The notes: generated by a model from the letters alone, not told the origin. DNA of 64,000 nt from Candidatus Blautia excrementipullorum (GCA_019118645.1 DWYN01000018.1:26361-90360); one strand, 5' to 3'; positions 1-10,268 are shown, counted from the stretch's first letter. Made by a program: numbers and translations.

Positions 1-1326
1 AAGAGCCTGATCTGCCAGCCGGATATTTCCAAGTGGAACGCGACTTCCCTGGAAGCCCGTGACATTAAGATCAAGATCACAAACATTGACATTCCGGTAG
101 CCTTCGCATCTGCATTTGAGGGCGAGATCATCCGCCGCAAAGACATGCAGGTGGAATTCGACGGTTCCCGTGTGGACTGCGCGGAGCTGGTGCAGACCTG
201 CGACGCCAGCGAGGTGGAAGACCACAAGATCACAGTGATCGGACCGGAAGCGGACGAGATGGAACTGGGAAGCAAGAACTGCATCGCCTATAGCGTAAAG
301 GTTGCAGGAAAGAATATGCAGGCGGACTTTGAGCCGGTTATTGAGCGTAAATTCCACAACTACATCAACTGCATAGAGGGAGTGTACCACACCGGCCAGA
401 GAGACATGCAGCGTATCCGTATCAGCATTGACGCGTTCAACGCAGGATTCCGGATCAAACATATCGGCGAAGTTCTTTACGCGCAGGTAAAGAACGAATT
501 CGATGCAGTAGTGGACAAATGCGAGGTTGTGATCTACACAGATCCGGCGGAATGTAAGAGAGTACGCCATGAGATCGCGATCCCGACCTTTGAAAAACGT
601 GACGAGAGACTGGACAATCTGACAGATGAGTCCGTAGACGTATATTACAGCTGTATCCTGTGCCAGGCATTTTCCCCGAGCCATGTATGCGTGGTAACCC
701 CGGAGAGGCTGGGACTGTGCGGAGCGGTATCCTGGCTGGATGCAAAAGCGACAAACGAGCTGGATCCCAACGGCCCCTGCCAGGTAATCACCAAAGAGCG
801 CCCCATCGACGAGAACCTTGGTTCCTACGAAGATGTGGACGAGGCGGTGAAGAAGCTTTCCCAGGGCGCGCTGGAGCATGTAACGCTGTACTCCATCATG
901 CAGGATCCGATGACCTCCTGCGGATGTTTCGAGTGCATCTGCGGAATCGAGCCGTTCTCCAACGGAGTGGTAATCGCCAACCGTGAATATGCGGGAATGA
1001 CACCGCTTGGAATGACCTTCCCTGAGATGGCGTCCATGACCGGAGGCGGTGTGCAGACGCCGGGCTTCATGGGACATGGAAAACATTTCATCTCCTCCAA
1101 GAAATTCATGAAGGCAGAGGGCGGAATCGAGCGTATTGTATGGATGCCGAAGGAGCTGAAGGAATTCGTGGCGGAACGTCTGAACAAGACCGCAAAAGAG
1201 CTGTACGGAATCGACAACTTCACAGATATGATCGGAGATGAAACCATCGCGACAGATCCGGAGACTCTGGTTGCATTCTTAACAGAGAAGAATCATCCGG
1301 CTCTCGCTCTGGAACCGATGATGTAA
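1..1326 (+). CDS. acsB: Acetyl-CoA synthase (CODH/ACS alpha subunit), 3' part
   Basis: The reading frame is open from base 1 and gives the last 441 residues; the start lies upstream of the window. The enzyme joins a corrinoid-bound methyl group, CO and CoA into acetyl-CoA, the last step of the Wood-Ljungdahl pathway. The A-cluster cysteines are visible: CILCQAFSPSHVC from base 652, then a GLCGAVSWLDAKA segment, and the CGCFEC pair near base 920. The family is about 700 residues, so roughly 60 percent is present and the catalytic domain looks intact. A hairpin terminator follows 20 bases after the stop, so this is the end of its transcription unit. It marks the organism as an acetogen. The identification is very secure. 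Confidence 0.96.
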   Translation, partial: KSLICQPDISKWNATSLEARDIKIKITNIDIPVAFASAFEGEIIRRKDMQVEFDGSRVDCAELVQTCDASEVEDHKITVIGPEADEMELGSKNCIAYSVKVAGKNMQADFEPVIERKFHNYINCIEGVYHTGQRDMQRIRISIDAFNAGFRIKHIGEVLYAQVKNEFDAVVDKCEVVIYTDPAECKRVRHEIAIPTFEKRDERLDNLTDESVDVYYSCILCQAFSPSHVCVVTPERLGLCGAVSWLDAKATNELDPNGPCQVITKERPIDENLGSYEDVDEAVKKLSQGALEHVTLYSIMQDPMTSCGCFECICGIEPFSNGVVIANREYAGMTPLGMTFPEMASMTGGGVQTPGFMGHGKHFISSKKFMKAEGGIERIVWMPKELKEFVAERLNKTAKELYGIDNFTDMIGDETIATDPETLVAFLTEKNHPALALEPMM

Positions 1327-1344
1327 ATAAATAATATGACCGTA

Positions 1345-1381
1345 AATCCGGATACCGAATTTTTTGGTGTCCGGATTTTTT
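1345..1381 (+). terminator. Rho-independent terminator of acsB
   Basis: A 12-bp stem (1345-1356 with 1366-1377, one G-T pair) is followed by a T run. Confidence 0.85.
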
Positions 1382-1453
1382 GAATTACTTAGTATACGAA
1401 AGCGCATATATAAGCAAAAACCTAAAGGTATAAGCAAGGGAACTTATTGTTTC

Positions 1454-1482
1454 TTCAATAAACACTCCGATAGTTTTATAAT
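1454..1482 (+). promoter_or_regulatory. Promoter of the Fe-alcohol dehydrogenase gene
   Basis: TTCAAT at 1454-1459 and TATAAT at 1477-1482 are 17 bp apart. Just upstream TATAAGCAA occurs twice (1409-1417 and 1429-1437), exactly 20 bp apart, which could be a regulator site. This accounts for the gap between acsB and the next gene. Confidence 0.6.
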
Positions 1483-1510
1483 TTTAAGTATAAGAAAGGA
1501 GTGGCCTATA

Positions 1511-2656
1511 ATGCAGAAGTTTGTTTATGAGTATGCAACAAAAGTCTATTTTGGCGAGGGAGCGGTGAGGGAGCATCTTTCGGCGGCCGTCTCAGAATAT
1601 GGGAAGAATGTAATGCTTGCTTATGGGGGCGGTTCTGTAAAAAAGAATGGAATCTATGATGAAGTAAAGAAAATCCTTGAGGACGCGGGAAAAAATGTTA
1701 CAGATTTTAACGGTATCATGTCAAATCCGACTTATGCGAAAGTACAGGAAGGAGCCGAACTTGCAAAGAAAGAAAACATTGATTTTATTCTCGCTGTAGG
1801 CGGAGGTTCTGTTGTCGACTGCTGTAAAATTGTGGCGGCCCAGGCCAGGACAGATAAGGATCTGTGGGAGATGGAGATGACGGATCACCAGTTTCCAACG
1901 GATATGCTTCCAATAGGGGCTGTTGTGACAGTTTCCGGAACAGGAGCTGAGATGAACGGCGGGGCAGTAATTACAAATGAAGAGAAAGTTATTAAGGCGG
2001 GAATGGCGGCAGCAGCTCCAAGATTTGCAATTCTTGATCCGGCATATACGGCGTCTGTCCCGAAAATGCAGGTGATTTCAGGCGCGTTTGATACATTGAG
2101 TCATGCGATGGAAACTTATTTTGGAAATTCGGATCAGGACAATGTATCGGATGATGTGGCTCTGGCGATTATGAAAAATACGGTTGTAAATATGAGACGG
2201 CTGATAGCTGATGTGAACGACATGCAGGCCAGAGGAAATCTGATGTGGGATTCCGCCATGGCCGAGAACGGCATTTTAAAAGTCGGCAGAGCAACCGATT
2301 TTCAGGCCCATCAGATAGAACATCAGCTTGGCGCTTATACAGACTGCAACCACGGACAGGGGCTGGCAGTGATACACCCGGCGTACCACCGTCATATTGC
2401 CAAGGACGCCGAAGAAAAATTCGCAAGATTTGCAGAGGTGGTTTTTGGCGCGGACAGTGCGGAAAAGGGGGTTGATGCACTGGCTGATTTTATTAAGTCA
2501 TGCGGACTGCCGGTAAAAATGGGAGACCTGAAGTCGAAAACAGAAATTACCCCGGAGATTTTAAGAAAAGTGGCAGATACATGCAATGTAATTAAGTGTG
2601 GCCCCAGAGAGCTGAGCCGTGATGAAATTTATGAAATTCTGATGGAGTGTATGTAA
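1511..2656 (+). CDS. Iron-containing alcohol dehydrogenase (butanol dehydrogenase-like)
   Basis: This is a 381-residue NAD(P)H-dependent group III alcohol dehydrogenase that probably reduces aldehydes to alcohols in the cytoplasm. It has the FGEGAV start typical of the family, a nucleotide-binding GGGSVVDCCK segment, TVSGTGAEM, and metal-ligand histidines in DTLSHAMETYF and in EHQLGAYTDCNHG. The start at 1511 is chosen because AAGGAG lies just upstream; the longer open frame reaching back to 1364 runs through the acsB terminator. It appears to be a single-gene unit with its own promoter. The exact substrate cannot be read from sequence. Confidence 0.9.
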   Translation: MQKFVYEYATKVYFGEGAVREHLSAAVSEYGKNVMLAYGGGSVKKNGIYDEVKKILEDAGKNVTDFNGIMSNPTYAKVQEGAELAKKENIDFILAVGGGSVVDCCKIVAAQARTDKDLWEMEMTDHQFPTDMLPIGAVVTVSGTGAEMNGGAVITNEEKVIKAGMAAAAPRFAILDPAYTASVPKMQVISGAFDTLSHAMETYFGNSDQDNVSDDVALAIMKNTVVNMRRLIADVNDMQARGNLMWDSAMAENGILKVGRATDFQAHQIEHQLGAYTDCNHGQGLAVIHPAYHRHIAKDAEEKFARFAEVVFGADSAEKGVDALADFIKSCGLPVKMGDLKSKTEITPEILRKVADTCNVIKCGPRELSRDEIYEILMECM

Positions 2657-2785
2657 AATTCTGCCGTAAATTCTATGGAGAAAAAGTTGCAGCAGTCTTA
2701 TACGTACTTAACTCCTTAGCTAAACTATGTATATTATTGCACAATTGTATAAAAACACTGCTGCGATTTTTTCTATATATACACA

Positions 2786-2828
2786 GAGGCGGCTGTCTTA
2801 GGTTTCTGAGGATTCAGCCGCCTCTTTT
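2786..2828 (+). terminator. Terminator after the alcohol dehydrogenase
   Basis: A perfect 10-bp GC-rich stem (2786-2795 with 2815-2824) is followed by TTTT. It lies between the alcohol dehydrogenase and the hydrolase. AT-rich promoter-like sequence at 2725-2775 lies upstream, so it could also act in the hydrolase leader. Confidence 0.6.
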
Positions 2829-2862
2829 CGAAATATTCAACGAAAAAGAAAGGGGATTTAAA

Positions 2863-3720
2863 ATGCAGCAGAAAAGAAAAAGTGCTCTGTTGGCAGGAAT
2901 CTGCCTGATGGTTTTGGGATGCAGCTTCGGCTTGAGTGAAAACCGCGTTTTCGCTGCGGAGAAGAATGAGGAGAATATGGATACTGCCGAGTTTGTGACA
3001 GAGGGGACGGAGGAGTACCGCGGTTTTATTTTAGACAACGTGCTGCATACAGAACAAAACGGAGATATTCATTATAATCTTTATGTTCCGGAAAGCTATG
3101 ACGGAAGCCGGCCTTATGCTTTGTTTTTTACTCTGCCCGGATATGAAGGGCTGTATTTCCAGGGAGTGGGAGAAAATCTGTACAGTGAAAATTTTGGATT
3201 CGAGGCTCAGAACTATATCAGGGATATGATTATTGTGGCGCCGCAGCTGTCCGACTGGGGCGAGACGTTGGCAGACCAGACAATCGCTCTTGTGGAATAT
3301 TTTTTTGATCATTATAATATCGACAAGACCCGGGTATTTGGCGAGGGATATTCCGGGGGCGGCGAGACCATGTCACAGGTGATGGGAAAACGGCCGGACC
3401 TTTTTACCGCATATCTGCAGTGCAGTTCTCAGTGGGACGGAGCATACGAGCCGGTAGTGGAGAGCAGAACACCGGTATATCTTGTAATTGGAGAAAGCGA
3501 CGAATATTACGGATCAGAGCCATCCAAAGAGGCATACAGTGAGCTGTATGATTTATACAGACAGGAGGGCTTTTCAGAAGAAGAAATCAATGAACTTCTC
3601 GTATTGGATATAAAGGATGCTTCTTATTTTGAAAGTCGCGGAGCAGACAGCCAGCACGGAGGGGGAGGATTGTTCGCCGAGGACGATGCAATCATGGGAT
3701 GGCTGTTTCACAGATCATAA
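2863..3720 (+). CDS. Secreted alpha/beta-hydrolase (esterase/peptidase-like)
   Basis: This is a 285-residue protein with an N-terminal signal sequence: MQQKRK, then a hydrophobic stretch, with likely cleavage after VFAA. The mature part has an alpha/beta-hydrolase fold with YVPESYD early in the domain, nucleophile elbow GEGYSGGGE (Ser in GYSGG) near residue 165, and a likely acid and His in GESDEYYG and DSQHGGG. It resembles polyhydroxybutyrate-depolymerase or prolyl-oligopeptidase type esterases. Start 2863 is preceded by AAAGGGG; the longer open frame crosses a terminator hairpin. The cysteine in VLGCS sits in a lipobox-like context (LMVLGC), so lipid anchoring is also possible. Substrate unknown. 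Confidence 0.8.
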   Translation: MQQKRKSALLAGICLMVLGCSFGLSENRVFAAEKNEENMDTAEFVTEGTEEYRGFILDNVLHTEQNGDIHYNLYVPESYDGSRPYALFFTLPGYEGLYFQGVGENLYSENFGFEAQNYIRDMIIVAPQLSDWGETLADQTIALVEYFFDHYNIDKTRVFGEGYSGGGETMSQVMGKRPDLFTAYLQCSSQWDGAYEPVVESRTPVYLVIGESDEYYGSEPSKEAYSELYDLYRQEGFSEEEINELLVLDIKDASYFESRGADSQHGGGGLFAEDDAIMGWLFHRS

Positions 3721-3753
3721 AGGACAATAGACAGAGCATATGGACTTATATTA

Positions 3754-3782
3754 TTGACACTTGCGGAAACCTGAATTATAGT
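3754..3782 (+). promoter_or_regulatory. Strong sigma-A promoter of the LysR gene
   Basis: TTGACA (3754-3759), 17 bp, TATAGT (3777-3782), ending 35 bp before the LysR start codon. Confidence 0.75.
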
Positions 3783-3817
3783 TTAAATAAATGACATAAA
3801 TATAAGGAGGAGCCCAT

Positions 3818-4705
3818 ATGTATAACTTGCAGCTTGAGACCTTTATTGTTGTAGCAGACCTAGGAAGCTTTAATAAAGCGGCAGAGGCACTTTATATTAC
3901 CCCTCCTGCTGTTACGAAACAGATCAACCTCCTTGAAAAAGATTTGGGCCTTCAATTATTTGTCAGAACCCACAGAGGAATTGCTTTGACAGAGGCGGGG
4001 AAGTCTTTGTATAAGGACGCAAAATATATTATCCAGTACTGCAAAGACTCTGTCGAGCGCGCCAAAAAGGCCATGCAGGAAAAGGATAATATTATTCGGA
4101 TCGGTACATCGCCGATGACTCCGGCGGCGCCGTTGGTTGAAGTCTGGTCAAAAGTACAGAAGGACTGTCCGGACATCCGTCTGCAGATGGTTCCATATAT
4201 GAACAGCCAGGAGAGTGCCAGGGAGATTCTGAAAAATCTGGGTACGAATATTGATGTAGTAGGAGGAATTTTTGATGAGACAATGCTGAAGCTGAGACAG
4301 TGCCGGGGAATGGAGCTTTCAAGGCAGAGGATCTGCTGCACGGTATCTGCCAATCACCGTTTGGCTAAAAAAGAGATTCTTACATTCCAGGATCTGTACG
4401 GAGAAAAATTTCTCATGATGCATCGGGGATGGAGCAATTATGTAGATGAGCTCAGGGATGATATCTGGAAGAACCATCCTCAGATCCAGGTGGTGGACTT
4501 TGACATTTATAGTATGGAAATTTTTAATCAGTGCGAGAACAGCAATGCGATCCTGATGGCAGTGGAAAACTGGAAAGGGGTTCATCCTCTTCTGAAGATT
4601 ATCCCGGTGGAATGGAAATATACCATTCCTTACGGAGTTCTTTATGCCACAGAACCATCGAACTTGGTGAAACGCTTTTTAAAGGCGATAAAAAAGGCAG
4701 TATAA
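3818..4705 (+). CDS. LysR-family transcriptional regulator
   Basis: This 295-residue protein has the standard LysR plan. A winged helix-turn-helix occupies the first 60 residues (SFNKAAEALYITPPAVTKQI, then LEKDLGLQLFVRT), followed by a linker helix and a two-lobed effector-binding domain from about residue 90. The start at 3818 has a strong AAGGAGGAG site. Its own promoter lies upstream and a terminator follows. The next gene on the same strand is the interrupted aldo/keto reductase, a plausible target, but no inducer can be inferred. Confidence 0.93.
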   Translation: MYNLQLETFIVVADLGSFNKAAEALYITPPAVTKQINLLEKDLGLQLFVRTHRGIALTEAGKSLYKDAKYIIQYCKDSVERAKKAMQEKDNIIRIGTSPMTPAAPLVEVWSKVQKDCPDIRLQMVPYMNSQESAREILKNLGTNIDVVGGIFDETMLKLRQCRGMELSRQRICCTVSANHRLAKKEILTFQDLYGEKFLMMHRGWSNYVDELRDDIWKNHPQIQVVDFDIYSMEIFNQCENSNAILMAVENWKGVHPLLKIIPVEWKYTIPYGVLYATEPSNLVKRFLKAIKKAV

Positions 4706-4734
4706 AGCGAAGGGTAATAACTGAAAAACTAATG

Positions 4735-4762
4735 GAGACTTCTGCAGGAGGTCTCTTTTTTT
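4735..4762 (+). terminator. Terminator after the LysR gene
   Basis: Stem 4735-4739 with 4751-4755, extended inward by wobble pairs, followed by seven T. Confidence 0.75.
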
Positions 4763-4769
4763 ATAATAA

Positions 4770-5837
<1,068 letters not shown>

Positions 5838-5870
5838 AATCTGGAAAATTTTGTGTGAGGAGGGGATATT

Positions 5871-6959
5871 TTGACAAAAAGAAGACGGATAAAGGCCATT
5901 ATGCTGGCGTTTATCATGGCGCTGGGAAGTGCCCGAAGCGCAGGGGCAGAAGACGCAGCGGAAATGGAAAAGGAGGAGATGGAGATACAGACAGTGACAG
6001 ATGCTGTGCTTCCGGGTTTGTTTCTCTATCTGCTTTTTTCGGGATACAGTCTGGCAGAAGCATCTTCTCAAACAGACGAGTATACTCTGGAAACAAAAGT
6101 TGCTGATGTAATAAATGATCCGGTTTTTGAAGGGTACGGAAAACTTATTTTTCCGGTGGACCGCCCTATAGATGAGGATCTGGAACTGCAGGACGTGGGA
6201 GATATTCTGATATGGTATAACAATGTGAATCCGGACCGGACTGTGGAAATTGTGAATTATCTGAAAGACCAGGCAGAGGCTGGACAACAGATATTTTATG
6301 ACATATATACTGATGAGGAAAAGGCAGAGGATCCCGAAAAAGAAGATACAGGACTCTTTTTCTTCCGGGGAGACCCGGGAGCAAAAACTGCTGTCGTAAA
6401 TGCAGGCGGCGGCTTTGTATATGTGGCGGCTATGCATGACAGCTTTCCTCATGCACTGGAACTGTCTAAAAAAGGATATAACGCGTTTGCCTTAATTTAT
6501 CGTCCCGGGGCCGAAACGGCCTGTGAAGATCTGGCCAGAGCAATTGCATTTCTCCACGAAAATGCAGAAGAACTTCAGATTGATATGACCGACTATTCTC
6601 TGTGGGGAGGATCCGCAGGCGCCAGAATGGCGGCATGGCTGGGTTCTTATGGGACAACAGCATTCGGGGAGGAGGACTGTCCTTCTCCGGCGGTAGTCAT
6701 CATGCAGTATACCGGACTGTCTGAGGTGACAGGAAATGAGCCGCCTACCTATGCCTGTGTAGGCACCAGTGATGGAATTGCTTCTTATCGGTCTATGGAA
6801 GATTATATCAGTCGTATACAGAATAACGGAACAGACGCTGAGATTGAAGTGTTTGACGGACTGCGCCATGGATTTGGACTGGGAGAAGGAACTGCAGCTG
6901 AAGGCTGGATTAACCATGCAGTGAGTTTCTGGGAAAGGAATATGGAAGAGCACTCATAG
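5871..6959 (+). CDS. Secreted alpha/beta-hydrolase, acetyl-esterase-like
   Basis: The 362-residue product starts at TTG 5871, preceded by a strong GAGGAGGGG site at the right distance. An N-terminal signal sequence (RRRIKAIMLAFIMALGSARSAGA) indicates export. The catalytic domain has the oxyanion motif NAGGGF near residue 180, nucleophile WGGSAGAR near residue 245, an Asp in VGTSDGI and His in GLRHGFG. This arrangement fits the BD-FAE/acetyl-esterase clan. It sits 33 bases after the interrupted reductase and may be co-transcribed with it. Residues 30-130 before the hydrolase core are acidic and unassigned. Substrate unknown, perhaps an acylated glycan. Confidence 0.8.
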   Translation: MTKRRRIKAIMLAFIMALGSARSAGAEDAAEMEKEEMEIQTVTDAVLPGLFLYLLFSGYSLAEASSQTDEYTLETKVADVINDPVFEGYGKLIFPVDRPIDEDLELQDVGDILIWYNNVNPDRTVEIVNYLKDQAEAGQQIFYDIYTDEEKAEDPEKEDTGLFFFRGDPGAKTAVVNAGGGFVYVAAMHDSFPHALELSKKGYNAFALIYRPGAETACEDLARAIAFLHENAEELQIDMTDYSLWGGSAGARMAAWLGSYGTTAFGEEDCPSPAVVIMQYTGLSEVTGNEPPTYACVGTSDGIASYRSMEDYISRIQNNGTDAEIEVFDGLRHGFGLGEGTAAEGWINHAVSFWERNMEEHS

Positions 6960-6986
6960 AAGAGGCGCGGAAATACAAAAATTGCC

Positions 6987-7015
6987 TTGTATCAGTGGCC
7001 GTTTTTCGATATAAT
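6987..7015 (+). promoter_or_regulatory. Promoter upstream of the D-lactate dehydrogenase
   Basis: TTGTAT (6987-6992), 17 bp, TATAAT (7010-7015). The transcript would carry a leader of about 210 bases with the small frame and hairpin listed next. Confidence 0.7.
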
Positions 7016-7085
7016 ATATTTTGTGAAATGATTTTTCTCTTCATATTCCAGAAGGGAATATTACTGAAGCAGAGAGAGGAAAAAT

Positions 7086-7208
7086 ATGGAAGCATGGAAA
7101 AAGCACCGGGAAAACGGAGCACTGTTTTTCAGAGCGATATATCAAACAGAAAATTCGGCAATAATCAGAAGGAGCAGCAGAAATGCGGCTCCTTCTTTTA
7201 TGCAATAA
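7086..7208 (+). CDS. Possible 40-residue leader peptide
   Basis: ATG at 7086 follows AGAGAGGA at a good distance and opens a 40-codon frame ending TAA at 7206-7208, 23 bases before the dehydrogenase start. The peptide (MEAWKKHRENGALFF...) is basic and has no recognised domain. Its 3' part runs through the hairpin at 7168-7199, so translating ribosomes would melt that hairpin. This is the geometry of an attenuator. It could equally be a chance frame in a leader. Confidence 0.3.
   Translation: MEAWKKHRENGALFFRAIYQTENSAIIRRSSRNAAPSFMQ
7168..7199 (+). terminator. Hairpin terminator/attenuator before the D-lactate dehydrogenase
   Basis: A perfect 8-bp stem, GAAGGAGC with GCTCCTTC (7168-7175, 7188-7195), is followed by TTTT. 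It lies between promoter and gene, so it must be partly read through or regulated. Confidence 0.6.
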
Positions 7209-7231
7209 AGCGGCGAAGAGGAGGAAATAAA

Positions 7232-8218
7232 ATGAAACTGACAGCTTATGAAGTAAGAAAAGACGAAGAGGAAAGAATGAAAAAATATGCAGAGAAATAC
7301 GGAGTGGATGAACTGGTAATGACGGAAGAGCCTCTTACGGAAAAATCGCTCGATCTGGCCGAAGGGGCGGCAGGGATAACGACACTGGGACAAAGCGTCA
7401 TCAGCGAGGAAATCTGCCGGAGGCTCCATGAGATGGGAGTTAAAGGATATTCCACAAGATCTGTGGGGTATAATCATGTGAATCTGAAGGCGGCAGAAAA
7501 ATATGGAATACGGGTCAGCAACGCCTCTTATTCCCCGCATGGAGTTTCCGAGTATACAGTGATGATGATTTTAATGAGTCTCAGAAAATATAAACCGGCC
7601 CTTTACCGGATCAATGTAAATGACTATTCTCTGGACGGGCTTGTCGGCGGTGAGCTGTGCGACATGACGGTGGGAATTATCGGTACCGGGAAAATAGGAG
7701 AGACAGTGATACGGAACTTGTCGGGATTCGGATGCCGTATTTTCGCTTACGACATTTATGAAAAAGATGAGGTAAAGAAGTATGCGGCTTATCGGGACCT
7801 GGATGCAATTTACCAGGAGTGTGATATTATTTCCCTTCATACCCCATTGATGGATTCCACTTATCATATGATCAATGCAGACTCAATCAAGAAGATGAAG
7901 GATCATGTGATTCTTGTAAACTGTGCAAGAGGAGAATTAATGGATATTGAGGCAGTAATTCAGGGCGTCGAAAATGAAAAAATAGGAGCGGTTGCTCTGG
8001 ATGTATTTGAAAATGAGAATGGAATTTATCATCACGACAGGAGAACAGATATTATTAAGAACAGAGAAATGGCGTATCTCCGCCAGTTTCCCAACGTTAT
8101 CATGACGCAGCATATGGCTTTTTATACACGTCAGGCTGTGGACAGTATGGTGAAATGCGGCATTGAGAGTCTTGCCGCATTTGCAGAAGGAAAAGACTAT
8201 TTCTGCCGTCTGGCATAG
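7232..8218 (+). CDS. D-lactate dehydrogenase / VanH-like 2-hydroxyacid dehydrogenase
   Basis: This 328-residue enzyme probably reduces pyruvate (or another 2-oxoacid) to the D-hydroxyacid with NADH. It shows the Rossmann motif GIIGTGKIG, catalytic Arg in VNCARGELMD, Glu in ALDVFENE, and His in MTQHMAFYT. The stretch YSTRSVGYNHV..., YSPHGVSEYTVMM strongly recalls VanH and fermentative LdhA proteins. Start 7232 is preceded by GAGGAGG; the upstream extension has no support. No vanA/vanX-like ligase or dipeptidase is nearby, so fermentative D-lactate formation is more likely than glycopeptide resistance. Confidence 0.88.
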   Translation: MKLTAYEVRKDEEERMKKYAEKYGVDELVMTEEPLTEKSLDLAEGAAGITTLGQSVISEEICRRLHEMGVKGYSTRSVGYNHVNLKAAEKYGIRVSNASYSPHGVSEYTVMMILMSLRKYKPALYRINVNDYSLDGLVGGELCDMTVGIIGTGKIGETVIRNLSGFGCRIFAYDIYEKDEVKKYAAYRDLDAIYQECDIISLHTPLMDSTYHMINADSIKKMKDHVILVNCARGELMDIEAVIQGVENEKIGAVALDVFENENGIYHHDRRTDIIKNREMAYLRQFPNVIMTQHMAFYTRQAVDSMVKCGIESLAAFAEGKDYFCRLA

Positions 8219-8297
8219 AACAGATGAAGACGGATTTGAAGATAGCTATTTCACCGTCCCTGTGCTATGATAATAAAAAAAGTCAGGAGGAGAGAAG

Positions 8298-8864
8298 ATG
8301 AACTTAGCAGTGTTTTTCCCGGGAGTTGGCTATCATACAGACAAACCGCTGCTGTATTATGGAAAGAAAGCAGCAGGGCAGCTGGGCTATGAGACTGTGG
8401 AGGTACCTTATGGGAATTTCCAAAAAAATATAAAAGGATCTGCAGAAAAGATGAAGGAAGCTTTTCTCAGCGCACGAACCCAGGCGGAAGAATTGCTGAG
8501 AGGGGTGAATTTTGGGCAGTACGGCAGGATTGTCTTTATTTCAAAAAGTGTAGGAACGGCCGTAGCGTCTTCTTATGCTTCTGATCATCATATTCAGGCG
8601 GAACATGTTTATTATACACCGGTGAAAGATTCTTTTTTGTTTATAAAGAGCTGGGAGGAGCAGAGGGGAATTGTTTTTCACGGAACGAGCGATCCCTGGG
8701 CGGATACAGCAGATGTGGAGGCCGGATGCCGCAGGCGTGCTCTCCCTCTTTATACAATTGCCGGAGGAAACCACTCTCTGGAGACAGGAGATGTTCTCAG
8801 GGACATAGAAAATCTGCAGAAAATTATGGAACAGACAAAAAAATTTCTTGAGGAAACTGTGTGA
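8298..8864 (+). CDS. Small cytoplasmic alpha/beta-hydrolase
   Basis: The 188-residue product has no signal peptide or membrane segment. It has a compact hydrolase core: FFPGVGYH at the N-terminus, a nucleophile-like ISKSVGT near residue 83, an Asp in HGTSDPWAD and a His in GGNHSLE. The elbow SKSVG replaces the classical GxSxG. Start 8298 follows a good AGGAGGAGAG site. It lies between the D-lactate dehydrogenase and brnQ on the same strand with short gaps, so it may share a transcript. Substrate unknown. Confidence 0.7.
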   Translation: MNLAVFFPGVGYHTDKPLLYYGKKAAGQLGYETVEVPYGNFQKNIKGSAEKMKEAFLSARTQAEELLRGVNFGQYGRIVFISKSVGTAVASSYASDHHIQAEHVYYTPVKDSFLFIKSWEEQRGIVFHGTSDPWADTADVEAGCRRRALPLYTIAGGNHSLETGDVLRDIENLQKIMEQTKKFLEETV

Positions 8865-8890
8865 AAGGATGCCGATAAGAGTGAAAAATA

Positions 8891-10207
8891 ATGGACAAAT
8901 TTGACTTAAAAAACAAAATATTAATAGGAATTACTTTGTTTTCGATGTTTTTCGGAGCGGGAAATCTGATTTTTCCACCGTTTCTTGGTGCCCAGGCTGG
9001 TACAAGGGCAGTTCCTGCGTTTATTGGGTTTGCCCTAAGTGCGGTGGGACTGCCGGTTCTGGGAGTGGTGGCGGTAACTCTTGCAGGAGGCCTGAACCAG
9101 CTTGCTTCAAGAGTGCATCCGGGATTCGCTTTTGTCTATATTTTAATTTTATATCTGGCAATTGGGCCTTGCCTGGCAATCCCCAGAACTGCCAGCACCT
9201 CATTTTCTATGGCGGTAATTCCCTTTCTGCCTTCCGGGGCGTCTGTGGGGCTGGTACAGTTCCTTTATTCGGTGATTTTTTTCGCGGCAGCCTCTCTGGT
9301 TGCCCTCCACCCGGAAAAGCTTACAGAATATCTGGGAAAGAAGCTGACTCCGATTCTTCTGGTACTGATTGCAGTTCTTTTTGCCGCTGCGGTTATTAAT
9401 CCGGTGGGAGATCCGGCACATCCTGCGGAGCTTTATGAAAAAGGTGCAGCCGTTCAGGGATTTCTCGATGGCTATCAGACAATGGATACGCTGGCTGCGC
9501 TGAATTTTGGAATGATAGTTGCTTTAAATATACAGGCACGCGGAATCCGGAAGAAAAAGGCGGTTATGAAAGAGACAATTTCCGCCGGATGGATTGCGGG
9601 AATTCTTCTTCTCGCAGTATATGCAATGCTGACCTACGTGGGAATGATTTCCGGACAGATTTTCTTCGGGAAAAACAACGGGACAGAAGTTTTGGTCAGT
9701 ATGGCGGATTTCCTTTTTGGAAAAGCGGGAATGGTGATACTGGCCCTGATTTTTGTAATTGCCTGTTTTAATACCTGCGTCGGGCTGTTCAGCTGCTGCG
9801 GAAAATACTTTGCAGATGTATTTCCCAAATTAAGCTACAGGAGCTGGGTATTTATTTTTGCCTTTATCTCTATGGTGATTGCAAATGTAGGCTTGGACAC
9901 GATTCTGAAATTTTCGGTACCTGTACTGAGTGCAATATATCCTATGGCGATACTCTTGATTTTTTTATCGTGTATCCATCGGTGGCTGGACGGATTTCAG
10001 AGGATTTATCCATGGGCGGCTGTTTTCTGCGGCATCAGCAGCATACTGACAGTGATGAGTCAGTATGGAATTTTAATTCCGGGGATTACTTTGGTTTTAC
10101 AGAAAATTCCGGGGTATAGTGCCGGGTTTGGATGGCTGCTGCCTACAGGGGCAGGCATTATGGCGGGGCTTGCAGCGGAAATCTGCAGAAAAAAAGTCCG
10201 CCGCTGA
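8891..10207 (+). CDS. brnQ: Branched-chain amino acid carrier BrnQ (LIVCS family)
   Basis: This 438-residue membrane protein has about twelve hydrophobic helices and the family start LFSMFFGAGNLIFPPFLGAQAG, where the small-residue segment contributes to cation and substrate binding. BrnQ imports leucine, isoleucine and valine by cation symport. Length is normal. It follows the small hydrolase by 26 bases and probably shares its transcript. No T-box or other leader element is visible before it. Confidence 0.93.
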   Translation: MDKFDLKNKILIGITLFSMFFGAGNLIFPPFLGAQAGTRAVPAFIGFALSAVGLPVLGVVAVTLAGGLNQLASRVHPGFAFVYILILYLAIGPCLAIPRTASTSFSMAVIPFLPSGASVGLVQFLYSVIFFAAASLVALHPEKLTEYLGKKLTPILLVLIAVLFAAAVINPVGDPAHPAELYEKGAAVQGFLDGYQTMDTLAALNFGMIVALNIQARGIRKKKAVMKETISAGWIAGILLLAVYAMLTYVGMISGQIFFGKNNGTEVLVSMADFLFGKAGMVILALIFVIACFNTCVGLFSCCGKYFADVFPKLSYRSWVFIFAFISMVIANVGLDTILKFSVPVLSAIYPMAILLIFLSCIHRWLDGFQRIYPWAAVFCGISSILTVMSQYGILIPGITLVLQKIPGYSAGFGWLLPTGAGIMAGLAAEICRKKVRR

Positions 10208-10268
10208 GATTTTTTGAGTGATAAGCTGCCGGGAAACAGGGCGTTGTTTACAGCTGATTGAAAAGCTC

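Noticed and set aside
7232..8218. Part of a glycopeptide-resistance (van) cluster
   Set aside because: The protein is VanH-like, but no D-Ala-D-Lac ligase, VanX or VanRS is encoded nearby.
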